Shown: positions 11,468 to 21,689 of the stretch, one piece after another
How positions within the stretch are numbered: the stretch's first letter is position 1
How the letters are laid out: every line of letters starts with the position of its first letter
Assembly: GCA_949775045.1 (NCBI GenBank)
Contig: OX459101.1
Location: forward strand, 10,381,101 to 10,445,100
Direction of reading: 5' to 3'
From: Metridium senile
Lineage: Eukaryota; Cnidaria; Anthozoa; Actiniaria; Metridiidae
Length of the DNA stretch: 64,000 nt
The notes under the pieces: generated by a model
The model's database searches: none
Told to the model about the DNA's origin: nothing
What the model saw: the letters and a program-made list of their open reading frames with translations, nothing else
Made by a program: the position numbers and the translations under genes

Positions 11468-11695
11468 ATGATGATGATGATAAACTGATGTTCATAATGC
11501 CAATGTTTATGATAATCATAACTGACGATAATGATAATAACGATGATGATAATGATGACGATGATCATGATGTAAATGCTTATGATGATAAACTGATGTT
11601 CATAATGCCAATGATTATGATAATTTTAACTGACGATTATCTGGATTATTATAATAACGATGATGATAGTGTCAAAAATGATCATAAAGATGCAT
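11468..11695. repeat. GAT/GATAAT microsatellite shared with 31.8-32.3 kb
   Basis: Degenerate GATGATAAT repeats include CTGATGTTCATAATGCCAAT twice. The same sequence lies at about 32.2 kb in the intron of pentraxin copy 2, marking the duplicated block. Confidence 0.8.
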
Positions 11696-11831
11696 GAAGT
11701 ACAAAAATTTATAGTAACATTTTTTGGAACTTTGTAGAAACGGGTCAAAAAGTGAACCATCATAAAACAGAAGCGACTGACAAAAACAAATTATGTCTGC
11801 TTCAAAAAAAACAAGTAGTTTTATCATGCAA

Positions 11832-11970
11832 GGGCCAGTTATACGAAGCCTGAATAGCGCTATATCGGCCGGATAAATCTCTATCCAACGGATAAAACCT
11901 GTATAAATTCTATACACTGGATAACTCTTATCCGGTGGATAAATTTATCCAGGCTTCGTACAACTGGCCC
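11832..11970. mobile_element. MITE, GGGCCAGTT.TACGAAGCCT ends
   Basis: Left GGGCCAGTTATACGAAGCCT; right AGGCTTCGTACAACTGGCCC. The interior is built of alternating GGATAA/TTATCC blocks, which makes a strong foldback. Confidence 0.85.
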
Positions 11971-12369
11971 CAGAGCTGCAAATATCAACCGCATATTTTG
12001 CTATACCTAACTGTAATTATAAAGCATTAGTCTCCCCCGCAGCACCACTTAACAAACTATCATTATATACCACCAGTTACTAAGACGACCGATGGAAAAA
12101 CATTGATATAGAACCACCTGTCAAAAACTAGGATTATGCTAAAATAACGTGAAAACATCATGAAAATATTCAGCACTATAGCTCAAAACATATATACAAA
12201 CTATATACTAAAAACAAAAATAATGCCACCTCCCCTTCTCGCCCACAAACGTCTGATTTCTCAGTCTATAGTCAAAGCGCAAACGACTATGAAATAAAAG
12301 TGACAAACAAAAACAAAGTTATGCCTCCTTTTTTCATTAAGACAAGTAGGTAGTAAGTTAGTACATGTA

Positions 12370-12477
12370 TAGTTTAATAAACTCTCAAATCGTGTTTTTT
12401 ATCAGGATTTAAAGCACGCGGCGAAGCCAAGTGGTTTAAATCCTGATAAAACACGATCTGAGAGTTTATTGAACGGC
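12370..12477. mobile_element. Short foldback, TCAATAAACTCTCA ends
   Basis: AATAAACTCTCAAATCGTGT on the left is matched by ACACGATCTGAGAGTTTATT on the right. The inner arms (ATCAGGATTTAAA/TTTAAATCCTGAT) flank GCACGCGGCGAAGCC. The hairpin is almost perfect. Confidence 0.8.
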
Positions 12478-12906
12478 TTAAAAAACTCCAACCTATATTT
12501 TGTTTTTGTAAAAAAAAAAATCAAGGGTTTATGAAAGTTTATTAGAGAAAATTGAGGTTAAAGTTTTTGTAAATTAGGGTGAATCTTTATCAGGATTTAA
12601 AACACTCGCATGGTTACGATTTTTGTAGTAAATTTGGACAAAATAGTCATGAATTATTATTGAGTTCTTTAATAAGTAGTTACATCATGCGGTGCTGCGA
12701 ATCAATAAAACACAGTTTGCTACTACACAACATTTGACAAAAAATATTTGAGCACGTTAGCGGAATGACGTCGAATTCTACACTCATCTCCAAACCGTAC
12801 CCAACATTATTATATTGGATGTTATAGGTTTGATAATTTAGCTCTAAAACTGGTTATGAACTTAAAAAACTGTTATTATATAACACCACTGCCTACAATA
12901 ATTACA

Positions 12907-13088
12907 AGAGTGGTTTTCATTAACCCGTGAAACACACTTTAGCGTAATATGCTTTATTACACTTTATTACACTTTAACTTTAACTTTGTGTTTTATAATC
13001 ATCTGTTCAATAGCACTATTACACATTAATACACGTTATTACTCTTTCCCTATTACACTTTGTTTCACGGGTTAATGAAAACCACTCT
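12907..13088. mobile_element. MITE with 28-bp perfect terminal inverted repeats
   Basis: AGAGTGGTTTTCATTAACCC followed by GTGAAACA is exactly mirrored at 13061-13088. The interior contains ATTACACTTTATTACAC-type repeats. Related ends occur at 3384 and, more weakly, at 55073 (ACACTAGAGCCATGAAA). Confidence 0.9.
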
Positions 13089-13089
13089 A

Positions 13090-13995
13090 AGACAACCAAT
13101 AGAACCATTAATAAAAAATGAAGACCACCTGTCAAACTATAGTATTATGCTAAAATCACATGAAAACATGATTAAAAATATCCAGCATTATAGTTAAAAA
13201 ACAATTTAACTGTTAAAGCTCTAAAGTATATATTGACATTTATGTAAGAAAGCATGTCAGGAAACAACTTATGATTGTTTTTATTTTAAGCCCGAAAAGA
13301 TAGTACGTAGAAATATTCTTTAATTTTTTTTACAGCTGGTATGTATTATTATAATTTCAAAGAAAACTATTCCTAGAAAGCAAATATTAAAAAAAAGTCT
13401 ACATCTTAATGCGCAAATTCCAACCCTTGGTTTAAGATCTCGTTTTAAAGTATAGTGTAAAGACTTCAACCGTACTTCAGCTATGTCAGTTATATAGTTA
13501 TCAAATTCGGGTATACACTAACATGACAAAGTATGTATATGTGGCACTAACTTTGGCTTACTTAATTATAGCTAATATCGCCCGAAGGTAATACAAATAG
13601 AGATAAGCGCCAACTCAAACACTATATCTGATTGCTGTGAAAAGTTCTAACATTTCCGTCGACAAATTCAAGAATCCAAATGGTAACTTGTACCTCGCAT
13701 AAAAAGAGTGTTTCATATTGACGAGCGAGAAAGGAACGGATCAAAGAGGACCGGAGAAAATCGGTTTAAAAGACATCACAATAGACTGGGAGATATGGTA
13801 GAAATTCACAAGACAAATATCATAATCTAATATTATATCTAAAATATATAGAAAGAGGAAAAATGGAGAGAAGCGATATTTGAAGTGGACAATCTTCCTC
13901 TTTACTCTGTAGTATATTCAAACACTCTAGTTTGAATTGCAAAAAAATTGTCTGAAACTCGATCAAAAATCCCAAAATTACTTGAGCAAACTTAT
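13090..13995. other. Intron of pentraxin copy 1; no gene seen
   Basis: AT-rich DNA. Parts match the corresponding intron of copy 2 (for example ACTCGATCAAA near 13.96 and 34.99 kb). No coding or RNA feature recognised. Confidence 0.5.
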
Positions 13996-14002
13996 TATTA
14001 TC

Positions 14003-14105
14003 ATCTTATAATCTCTGATGATGGTCGCTGTGTAAGACGGCCGAAACGTCAATACTTTGTTCAAGTAATAAAAATCTCAGATGATCTCCACTCAACCACA
14101 ACTAG
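14003..14105 (+). mobile_element. Penelope-type terminal fragment with hammerhead-ribozyme-like core
   Basis: CTGATGA (14015-14021), a hairpin GGTCG...CGGCC, then GAAAC (14043-14047) and GTC form a hammerhead-like core. Such motifs are known in the terminal repeats of Penelope-like elements. The homologous site at about 35.0 kb lacks exactly this stretch: ACTTGAGTAAACTT there runs straight into AGTAATCAAAATGG. The boundaries are therefore those of an insertion. A bulged T at the start of stem II and no obvious stem I make activity doubtful. Confidence 0.55.
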
Positions 14106-14277
14106 TAATAATCAAAATGGTAGTTCTTAAAACCATCATGAAGTCGGACACATTGTTTTGATATAATAACTTTTAAATTTATACAGTTACTGCACTGAGA
14201 ATCTAATCAACACTAAAAACATTATTGTTACAATGATTATTATAATTTATATCAATAGAAAATAAATTTCCACATAC

Positions 14278-14358
14278 CAAAGAAAGACTGCCTTCCAATG
14301 CCAAAAGAAACTAACGCACTTTACAAGAAGGAATGAAACTATAAATTATGTATATATA
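14278..14358 (-). promoter_or_regulatory. Putative TATA promoter and 5' non-coding exon of pentraxin copy 1
   Basis: On the minus strand a TATATA box (~14350-14358) is followed, about 75 bp on, by CTTTCTTTG|GTATGTGG, a good splice donor (exon end 14278). The same arrangement lies at 35273-35354 with sequence conserved across the proposed exon. The first coding exon opens at an acceptor 20 nt before the ATG, so an upstream untranslated exon is expected. Transcription start is inferred, not seen. Confidence 0.55.
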
Positions 14359-14879
14359 CTTTGACAATTACACCTGATTGCCTCATGCTAACGTACGTCA
14401 CAAACGTCACTTGCAGGTGGAAACGTCGTATTGCATGCAAATCGTTGCTGATCTATTTACTTACTTCTAATTTAAATGAAACTAGACGCTCTAGGAGCGT
14501 GAAGTCGGGCTAGTCATAAAATCAACACAGGAGGCTAAACAATTCTACTTTGGGCTTCCTGTGTTCGTTCCCAAAGCATCATGGGGGACTATAAAAGATA
14601 GATACATACATAGATTGACTAAAAGGTAAATCTAGAGTCGCGCACTACCTCTATCCCGACTAATTATAATTTGTAAGGGTTAGAGTAGTCTGGTTCCCGA
14701 GGGGCTTATTTTCTATTATAGGGAATAATTCGAGTCGCGACACGCGACGAGCTATTGAGTCGAGATACTCAACCAAACAAACAAAATACATACAAAATAG
14801 TCCGCGAAACTACTTTAAATCGTAAAAAATACTCAAACCTTTGGCATCCAGGGTAGGGTTAGGTGAAATGTATATTAAA

Positions 14880-16167
14880 AAAAAGTCAATTCAAATTGCT
14901 TCTATGTAATAGTTCTCATTAAGTGATCCTCTATCAATTGAAGACAATCATGTTGTAATGTAAAAATATAAGTCAATTCAAATTGCTGCTATGTAATAGT
15001 TCTCATTAAGTGATCCTCTATCAACTGAAGACAATCATTGGTTGTACGTAATGTAAAAATATAAGTCAATTCAAATTGCTGCTATGTAATAGTTCTCATT
15101 AAGTGATCCTCTATCAACTGAAGACAATCATTGGTTGTAATGTAAAAATATAAGTCAATTCAAATTGCTGCTATGTAATAGTTCTCATTAAGTGATCCTC
15201 TATCAACTGAAGACAATCATGTTGTAATGTAAAAATATAAGTCAATTCAAATTGCTGCTATGTAATAGTTCTCATTAAGTGATCCTCTATCAACTGAGGA
15301 CAATCATTGGTTGTAATGTAAAAATAAAAGTCAATTCAAATTGCTGCTATGTAATAGTTCTCATTAAGTGATCCTCTATCAACTGAAGACAATCATGTTG
15401 TAATGTAAAAATATAAGTCAATTCAAATTGCTGCTATGTAACAGTTCTCATTAAGTGATCCTCTATCAACTGAAGACAATCATGTTGTAATGTAAAAATA
15501 TAAGACAATTCAAATTGCTTCTATGTAATAGTTCTCATTAAGTGATCCTCTATCAACTGAAGACAATCATCGGTTGTAATGTAAAAATATAAGTCAATTC
15601 AAATTGCTTCTATGTAATAGTTCTCTTTAAGTGATCCTCTATCAACTGAAGACAATCATCGGTTGTAATGTAAAAATATAAGTCAATTCAAATTGCTTCT
15701 ATGTAATAGTTCTCATTAAGTGATCCTCTATCAACTGAAGACAATCATCGGTTGTAATGTAAAAATATAAGTCAATTCAAATTGCTTCTATGTAATAGTT
15801 CTCATTAAGTGATCCTCTATCAACTGAAGACAATCATCGGTTGTAATGTAAAAATATAAGTCAATTCAAATTGCTTCTATGTAATAGTTCTCATTAAGTG
15901 ATCCTCTATCAACTGAAGACAATCATCGGTTGTAATGTAAAAATATAAGTCAATTCATTCAAATTGCTGCTATGTAATAGTTCTCATCAGTGATCCTCTA
16001 TCAACTGAAGACAATCATCGGTTGTAATGTAAAAATATAAGTCAATTCAAATTGCTTCTATGTAATAGTTCTCATTAAGTGATCCTCTATCAATTGAGGA
16101 CAATCATCGGTTGTTATGTAAAAATATAAGTCAATTCAAATTGCTTCTATGTAATAGTTCTCATTAA
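14880..16167. repeat. ~89-bp satellite array, part 1 (about 14 units)
   Basis: Units of 87-93 bp contain CAATTCAAATTGCT(G/T)CTATG, AGTTCTCATTAAGTGATCCT and TGTAATGTAAAAATATAAG. They differ mainly by CATGTTG versus CATCGGTTG or CATTGGTTG. Units are very alike, suggesting recent homogenisation. It was probably one array with 16899-17645 before the element at 16168 inserted. Confidence 0.95.
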
Positions 16168-16894
16168 GGACCGGGGCCTACTAATTAAAAAGTAATGTAT
16201 TCTTCAAACAACTATGTGAGTTGTTTTAACCCTTTAGAGGGTTCTTCAAATCTGGCTAAAAAACGTGGGGTCACCGGGCAGTTAAGAGAAATAATAAGCC
16301 TTAAATATAGCTGACGTCACGATTTTACCGGCATCGACAAATAAAAATATTTTTCAAAGAATTTTCATTGAAACATCTCTGAGACAGCGGTAAAGGATCA
16401 ACAAGTAATTTTCTAATAGAAATATATATTTTGTAACGTATTTTCAAAAGTTAGTAATGAAATATGATTTTTTTAGCATCGCGACTTGTATTTTACGAGG
16501 TCCAGAAAATTCGAAATTTTGTCTATTTTCCATTCCAAAATCGGTTGGTTTTTCGAAATTTTACATCAAAACGATTGTTTAACATGTTCTTGATAATTAC
16601 AGGTGTAAAAAAATTGGGGTCACCGGGCGTTTTAAAAAGTTATCGCGTGGTAAACTTTGCCGCCGAAGATCATTATAAGACAATTTCTTTCCGGTCCCCT
16701 CCCTACTAAGTAAAAAATTCGTCATCATTAGTGCATTGTGGGACTGTTTTTATAAAAAACCGCTACCGTCGCATCTACCATCATTAGATGGTTTTTTATT
16801 TGTATTTTGTCATCTTTTGAGGAAGATAGCGCGTTAAAATGGAAACTATGCAGATGCGCAGTAGCCTGCGCAGTGGCAATAGTAGGCCCCGTCC
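16168..16894. mobile_element. TTAA-flanked non-autonomous transposon inside the satellite
   Basis: Bounded by TTAA at 16164-16167 and 16895-16898. The satellite reads continuously if the element and one TTAA are removed. Terminal inverted repeats: GGACCGGGGCCTACTA and TAGTAGGCCCCGTCC. A TTAA target is the hallmark of piggyBac-type transposition. The interior carries GGGGTCACCGGGC twice and no transposase frame. Confidence 0.85.
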
Positions 16895-16898
16895 TTAA

Positions 16899-17645
16899 GT
16901 GATCCTCTATCAACTGGAGACAATCATGTTGTAATGTAAAAATATAAGTCAATTCACATTGCTTCTATGCAATAGTTCTCATTAAGTGATCCTCTATCAA
17001 TTGAGGCAATCATGTTGTAATGTAAAAATATAAGTCAATTCAAATTGCTTCTATGTAATAGTTCTCATTAAGTGATCCTCTATCAACTGAAGACAATCAT
17101 GTTGTAATGTAAAAATATAAGACAATTCAAATTGCTTCTATGCAATAGTTCTCATTAAGTGATCCTCTATCAACTGAGGACAATCATGTTGTAATGTAAA
17201 AATATAAGTCAATTCACATTGCTTCTATGCAATAGTTCTCATTAAGTGATCCTCTATCAACTGAGGACAATCATGTTGTAATGTAAAAATATAAGTCAAT
17301 TCAAATTGCTTCTATGTAATAGTTCTCATTAAGTGATCCTCTATCAACTGAAGACAATCATGTTGTAATGTAAAAATATAAGTCAATTCACATTGCTTCT
17401 ATGTAATAGTTCTCATTAAGTGATCCTCTATCAACTGAAGACAATCATCGGTTGTAATGTAAAAATATAAAACAATTCAAATTGCTGCTATGTAATAGTT
17501 CTCATTAAGTGATCCTCTATCAACTGAGGACAATCATGTTGTAATGTAAAAATATAAGTCAATTCAAATTGCTGCTATGTAATAGTTCTCATTAAGTGAT
17601 CCTCTATCAATTGAGGACAATCATGTTGTAATGTAAAAATATAAT
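16899..17645. repeat. ~89-bp satellite array, part 2 (about 8 units)
   Basis: Same unit as 14880-16167. A last damaged unit reappears at about 18066-18120 beyond a LINE stub. Confidence 0.95.
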
Positions 17646-18065
17646 TCTTTATCTCTAAAATTTGTGAAGAGATCCCAACACATATTAAAAAAATGAGCTC
17701 CTACTTGTTATTTAGAAGCTGTTTCAAAATCTATTTGATGCAATCACAAATCTAGATTGTATAATTATGACTTCATGAAATATTAATTGTTTATCAAATA
17801 TTTCACGAATTAATAAATTATTAATTTATTTTGACTCCCACTTCTTGGTCTACATTTATTATTATGATTAATCTTTATTCACTGGGTGGTTGTTGACTCG
17901 AAAGTTTATACTACTTCAACAACCACACACACTCTATTTATTATACTTTTTGATAACTTACTACATTTATATGTATTTCTATTTGTAATTATGTAAATTA
18001 TTCATATTGTATTTTCTTTATTGTTATGTGTGTGAATAAAATTCAATTCAATTCAATTCAATTCA
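17646..18065 (+). mobile_element. LINE 3' stub inserted in the satellite
   Basis: 17654 onward reads ICEEIPTHIKKMSSYLLF then RSCFKIYL, a typical C-terminus of non-LTR ORF2, with a stop near 17756. A 3' UTR and an (ATTCA)n tail follow, after which satellite sequence resumes. It is 5'-truncated. Confidence 0.7.
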
Positions 18066-18120
18066 ATAGTTCTCATTAAGTGGTTCGTAATCTCTATCAA
18101 CTGAAGACAATCATGTTGTA

Positions 18121-18490
18121 ACGAAGTATTTCTTCTTTCTCAGATTGAGCTGGAATGATCTGAATAATTATAGTGACTAAACAACAACTTTATTTGGTCA
18201 CTGTTTTGGTTTTATTCTCCATCTGCTTACGACTTTCACGTACACCTATTTCAATAAAGGTTTTCATAGGCAAAAGGCGATTCCAGCATGCACCGCGCGA
18301 AAGGCTGGATTTCGTGGACCATAAAAAATCGCCAATCAGAAATTTTGATAAATTTTACCATAGTTCATTTCTATTAACTATGATTTTGCGATATGAGTAG
18401 GTCTTTACGCTCTTACTAAGTCGTTTAGCGTTTTGTTGTATTTGTGTTCTCTTAATCCGGCTGACTGAGCGAATGAATTATGAATTATTA
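18121..18490. other. No gene seen
   Basis: An unremarkable stretch between the satellite remnant and the MITE at 18491. A 75-residue frame here has no recognisable domain. Confidence 0.5.
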
Positions 18491-18691
18491 AGGCCCCGTT
18501 TACACGAATCCGGATACTTTTGAAATCGCATACTTTTTGATGCGAATCGGCTTATCGTCCACACGAATCCATTGAATCCGGTCACCGAAACCGCATACTT
18601 TTACTTGAATCCTCCGGATACGCGGATTCGTGTGGACGCAAATATTTCTATGCGGTTTCAGCCGGATCGGATTCGTGTAGACGAGGCCTCA
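18491..18691. mobile_element. ~200-bp MITE (GTCTACACG family), copy 2
   Basis: Ends AGGCCCCGTTTACACGAATC and GATTCGTGTAGACGAGGCCT. It is nearly identical to 6354-6556. Confidence 0.85.
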
Positions 18692-18902
18692 AATCAAACG
18701 ACTAGACAACACAAAGCTTATAACTGACATTACCGTCATACCATTCATTATACAGTATATCCTGAGTTGTATGCATGATATTGGCAATGAATTGGCTTAG
18801 AGAGAAATAATTTCAATTTAATTAAGAGAAAATGGCATAAAACTCACGATAAACATCACAAATAGTCATATAGTTTTACAAATTAATGTTTTACAAAAGT
18901 TT

Positions 18903-19000
18903 TACAACAATCACTCCCCGTCGGGGCTCGGTTCACTCACACTCACTACCACTACATTCCATATTTACAACACACAACTCTGCTCACATGCATGTTGCCG
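18903..19000 (-). mobile_element. Truncated SINE (family A)
   Basis: It matches the 3' body of the SINEs at 40757-40998 and 62426-62690: CTCACACTCACTACCACTAC, CATTCCATATTTACAACACA. The tRNA-like head is missing. Confidence 0.7.
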
Positions 19001-19125
19001 GATTTTTGCGTATGTATGTATGTATTATCAACTATTACGCACTACTACAAACTAGTTACATGAAACAATTAGTACTAATTAGTATTAAATAGTGCTAATT
19101 AAACAATAGCAAGCATAGGATTTAT

Positions 19126-19200
19126 AGCCTGCAAAACAGGCGTTCTTTCGGGGTTTTGGGGGAAATCGGGATTTGGGCTTCCTGTGGCCGAGGGGAAATG
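19126..19200. mobile_element. Solo end of the GGGCTTCCTGTG foldback family
   Basis: CCTGCAAAACAGGCGTTCTT then TTTGGGCTTCCTGTGG, the same terminal layout as 5229-5655, with no opposite end nearby. Confidence 0.65.
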
Positions 19201-19541
19201 GATTTAGAGCAAGATGAATCAGAATTATCTATAGCATCAAGTTAATATTATTTTAATACAAGCGCTCTATCGATCAATATAAATATAAATACGTATGGGT
19301 GAGGATTGCAAATAGAACTACGTCAAGGTTTCTAAAGCTCCCCGCGATGTCGCTGTGCACAATCATTCTCTCGTTGGGTGGCAACGCAGTTTCATAATTA
19401 TTAATAACACAGGCAGCCCCGGCTCTTGTGTTTTAACTTATACAAATTAGCGACTCGCTTTTTCAACTCATAAAAAATTCAAGAAATTAGCGACTTTTCA
19501 CCTAATAGATAATTAAACACTACACATACATTGATATGTTG

Positions 19542-19691
19542 ATAGAGCGGTTTTCGTATGACTGTGAAAAAGGCACGGTCACCGCACTGCACGGATACGG
19601 CAGAAAACTCGAACGTTTTTATAGAAACCACGGCAGTGACGCAGTCACGGCACTGCACGTCCGGTTCACAGTCATACGAAAACCGCTCTAT
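19542..19691. mobile_element. MITE, ATAGAGCGGTTTTCGTATGA ends (copy 1)
   Basis: Terminal repeats of about 26 bp: ATAGAGCGGTTTTCGTATGA and TCATACGAAAACCGCTCTAT. The interior has paired CACGGTCACCGCACTGCACG/GTCACGGCACTGCACG blocks. A relative lies at 56434-56588. Confidence 0.9.
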
Positions 19692-20104
19692 CGAAGCGAT
19701 TTGTGCCCGTCTTATGGCTAGTTAGGGTTTGCATGCTAATGACCACATCAATAAAATGATGTTTAAAGTATAAATATTACATATATGTATAATTATAAAA
19801 TTAGACGAAAAAGTTGTTTTTGGTAATTTTGATATTTTTGATATAAATTATAACTTGTGTTATTTTTCAGTATTATTTCTCTATATATCGCTATCGTTAA
19901 GCAACAACGCCAACTTGAGACTGTTTAGGCCTAGGGTGATATAGAAATCATAAAAATACGGCTGCTTTTTATCATATTAACTTACCTTTAAATATACGAC
20001 ACAGCATCATTTTTTGGTTCCACCATACTTGTGTTGAACCGGATTGAAACTGAGTTGCCCCTGGCAGTTGCATGATTACGGTGGCCCACAAGGGCAAAAC
20101 ACAA

Positions 20105-20335
20105 CTCAATATTTGGTTGAAAACACAACAAAGTTTCGCAGAACAAAACAAAGTTTCGTAGAACAAAACAAAGTTTTGTAGAAGAAAACAAAGTTTCGTA
20201 GAACAAAACAAAGTTTCATGGAACAAAATAAAGTTTCGGAGAACAAAACAAAGTTTCGGAGAACAAAACAAAGTTTCGGAAAACAAAACAAAGTTTCGGA
20301 GAATAAAACAAAGTTTCGGAGAACACAACTGCCAA
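20105..20335. repeat. ~20/21-bp tandem repeat (GAACAAAACAAAGTTTCGTA)
   Basis: About ten units, differing at the base after AAAGTTTCG. Long minus-strand frames across it (LCFVLRNF repeats) are by-products of the repeat. Confidence 0.9.
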
Positions 20336-20415
20336 CTGATACAAAACAAAAATTTCGGGAGACTGGAACTTAGCTCGGACAACACATGGCATAACTGACT
20401 GAGTTTGGGCTACCT

Positions 20416-20790
20416 GTGGTCAGGGAAGTCCCTATGTTTTGTCAAAACTGCGGTTGCTGGGTGAGAAAAGACTACAAATATTGTCCTGGTTGTTGTACTT
20501 CATCTAGTACTTCATCTAGTACTTCAAGAAAGGAAGCCACGTCTGTCAATGCTTTCACGGAATTTAAAGAAAAGAAGTCTAAGGAAAGGATCGATCAATA
20601 TCAATCAACTGGAAAAATTAAGAAAAGAAAGATGTCCGATTATTTCCCAGTTACTATCAACGTTGGAGTCGCACCTATATATGCTATCAGGGACTATGAC
20701 ACCGGTACGAGGAAAGTCTTTACCACTCAAAGCTCCCAAATCTGTGTCAGCAAAACCTCCTTATGTAAGGCAGGGAGAAAGTAACTAAAC
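20416..20790 (+). pseudogene. Zinc-ribbon protein fragment, left palindrome arm (frameshifted)
   Basis: From MFCQNCG a C-x2-C...C-x2-C zinc ribbon (CQNCG, YKYCPGC) is followed by a Ser/Thr-rich linker, EFKEKKSKERID, a basic patch and VTINVGV. After AIRDYD the expected continuation PVRGKSLPLKAPKS lies in another frame (20549-20788), so this copy is frameshifted. It resembles, from memory, an N-terminal module of large multi-copy proteins in corals and anemones; this is not checked. It lies between two TTGGGCTACCTGTGG motifs (20404, 20943). Confidence 0.65.
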
Positions 20791-21160
20791 CTGAACTACA
20801 TTAGCTGAAATTAAGTCAGAGGATTGTAGAGAGCAACAATAAGACACTGTTAGAGTTTTATGAAATTTTATTAAAGTTTAAGGTAAAAAATCGAAGTTTA
20901 AAAAGTAGCCATTTATCCTTTAGTAAATCAACACTAACAGTGAGCTTGGGCTACCTGTGGTTAGATCGTTTCTGAATGATATGTCGTAGGCTGCTCTTTT
21001 CCTTAACGCCTCCTTGAGTATTGAAGGTTTTGCTGACACAGATTTGGGGCGCTTTCCGTTTAAACCAAAATAATCGGAAATTCCGGGTGGAAATCAAATG
21101 GAACGCGACAGTTCCCGGCAAACATTTTCGAAAATTTAGGACAACCTTTCGAGGTTGTCC

Positions 21161-21460
21161 TTAATTTCCGAAAATGTTTGCCGGGATTTTTTTCAAAAAA
21201 GACTTTCCTCCAACGGGGTCATAGTCCCTGATAGCGACTCCCACGTTGATAGTAACTGGGAAATAATCGGACATCTTTCTTTTCTTATTTTTTCCAGTTG
21301 ATTGATATTGATCGATCCTTTCCTTAGAATTCTTTTCTTTAAATTCCGTGAAAGTATTGACAGACGTGGCTTCCTTTCTTGAAGTACTAGATGAAGTACT
21401 AGATGAAGTACAACAACCAGGACAATAGCAACCGCAGTTTTGACAAAACATCATCTCCAA
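21161..21460 (-). pseudogene. Zinc-ribbon protein fragment, right palindrome arm
   Basis: Inverted copy of the frame at 20416-20790. It keeps MFCQNCG, YCPGC, the TSSSTSSSTSRKEA linker and VTINVGVAIRDYDPV in one frame. It has lost the WVRKDYK segment between the cysteine pairs, then runs into unrelated residues. Shortening of the ribbon loop suggests it is also decayed. Confidence 0.6.
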
Positions 21461-21689
21461 AACATAGCGACTTCTCTGACCACAGGTAGCCCAAACTCAG
21501 TCAGTCATGCCATGTGTTGTCCGAGCTAAGTTCCAGTCTCCCGAAATTTTGTTTTGTATCAGTTGGCAGTTGTGTTCTCCGAAACTTTGTTTTGTTCTGC
21601 GAAACTTTGTTGTGTTTCAACCAAATATTGAGTTGTGTTTTGCCCTTGTGGGCCACCGTACATGATGCATGATTTTGTCACCGAAAGTT

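Larger units (their letters stand above)
20060..21680. repeat. Large palindrome with ~0.6-kb arms
   Basis: The left arm (about 20060-20790) reappears inverted at about 21161-21680. This includes TGGCCCACAAGGGCAAAACA, the 21-bp AAAGTTTCG repeats, the TTTGGGCTACCTGTGGTCAG border and a zinc-ribbon coding stretch. The arms are separated by ~370 bp. The left arm holds ten 21-bp units, the right only about three, so the arms have changed length independently. Confidence 0.85.

Noticed and set aside
14880..17645. CRISPR array
   Set aside because: Units are contiguous with no unique spacers, and the genome is eukaryotic.
19972..20385. LCFVLRNF repeat protein (minus strand)
   Set aside because: Product of the 21-bp tandem repeat in the palindrome arm.
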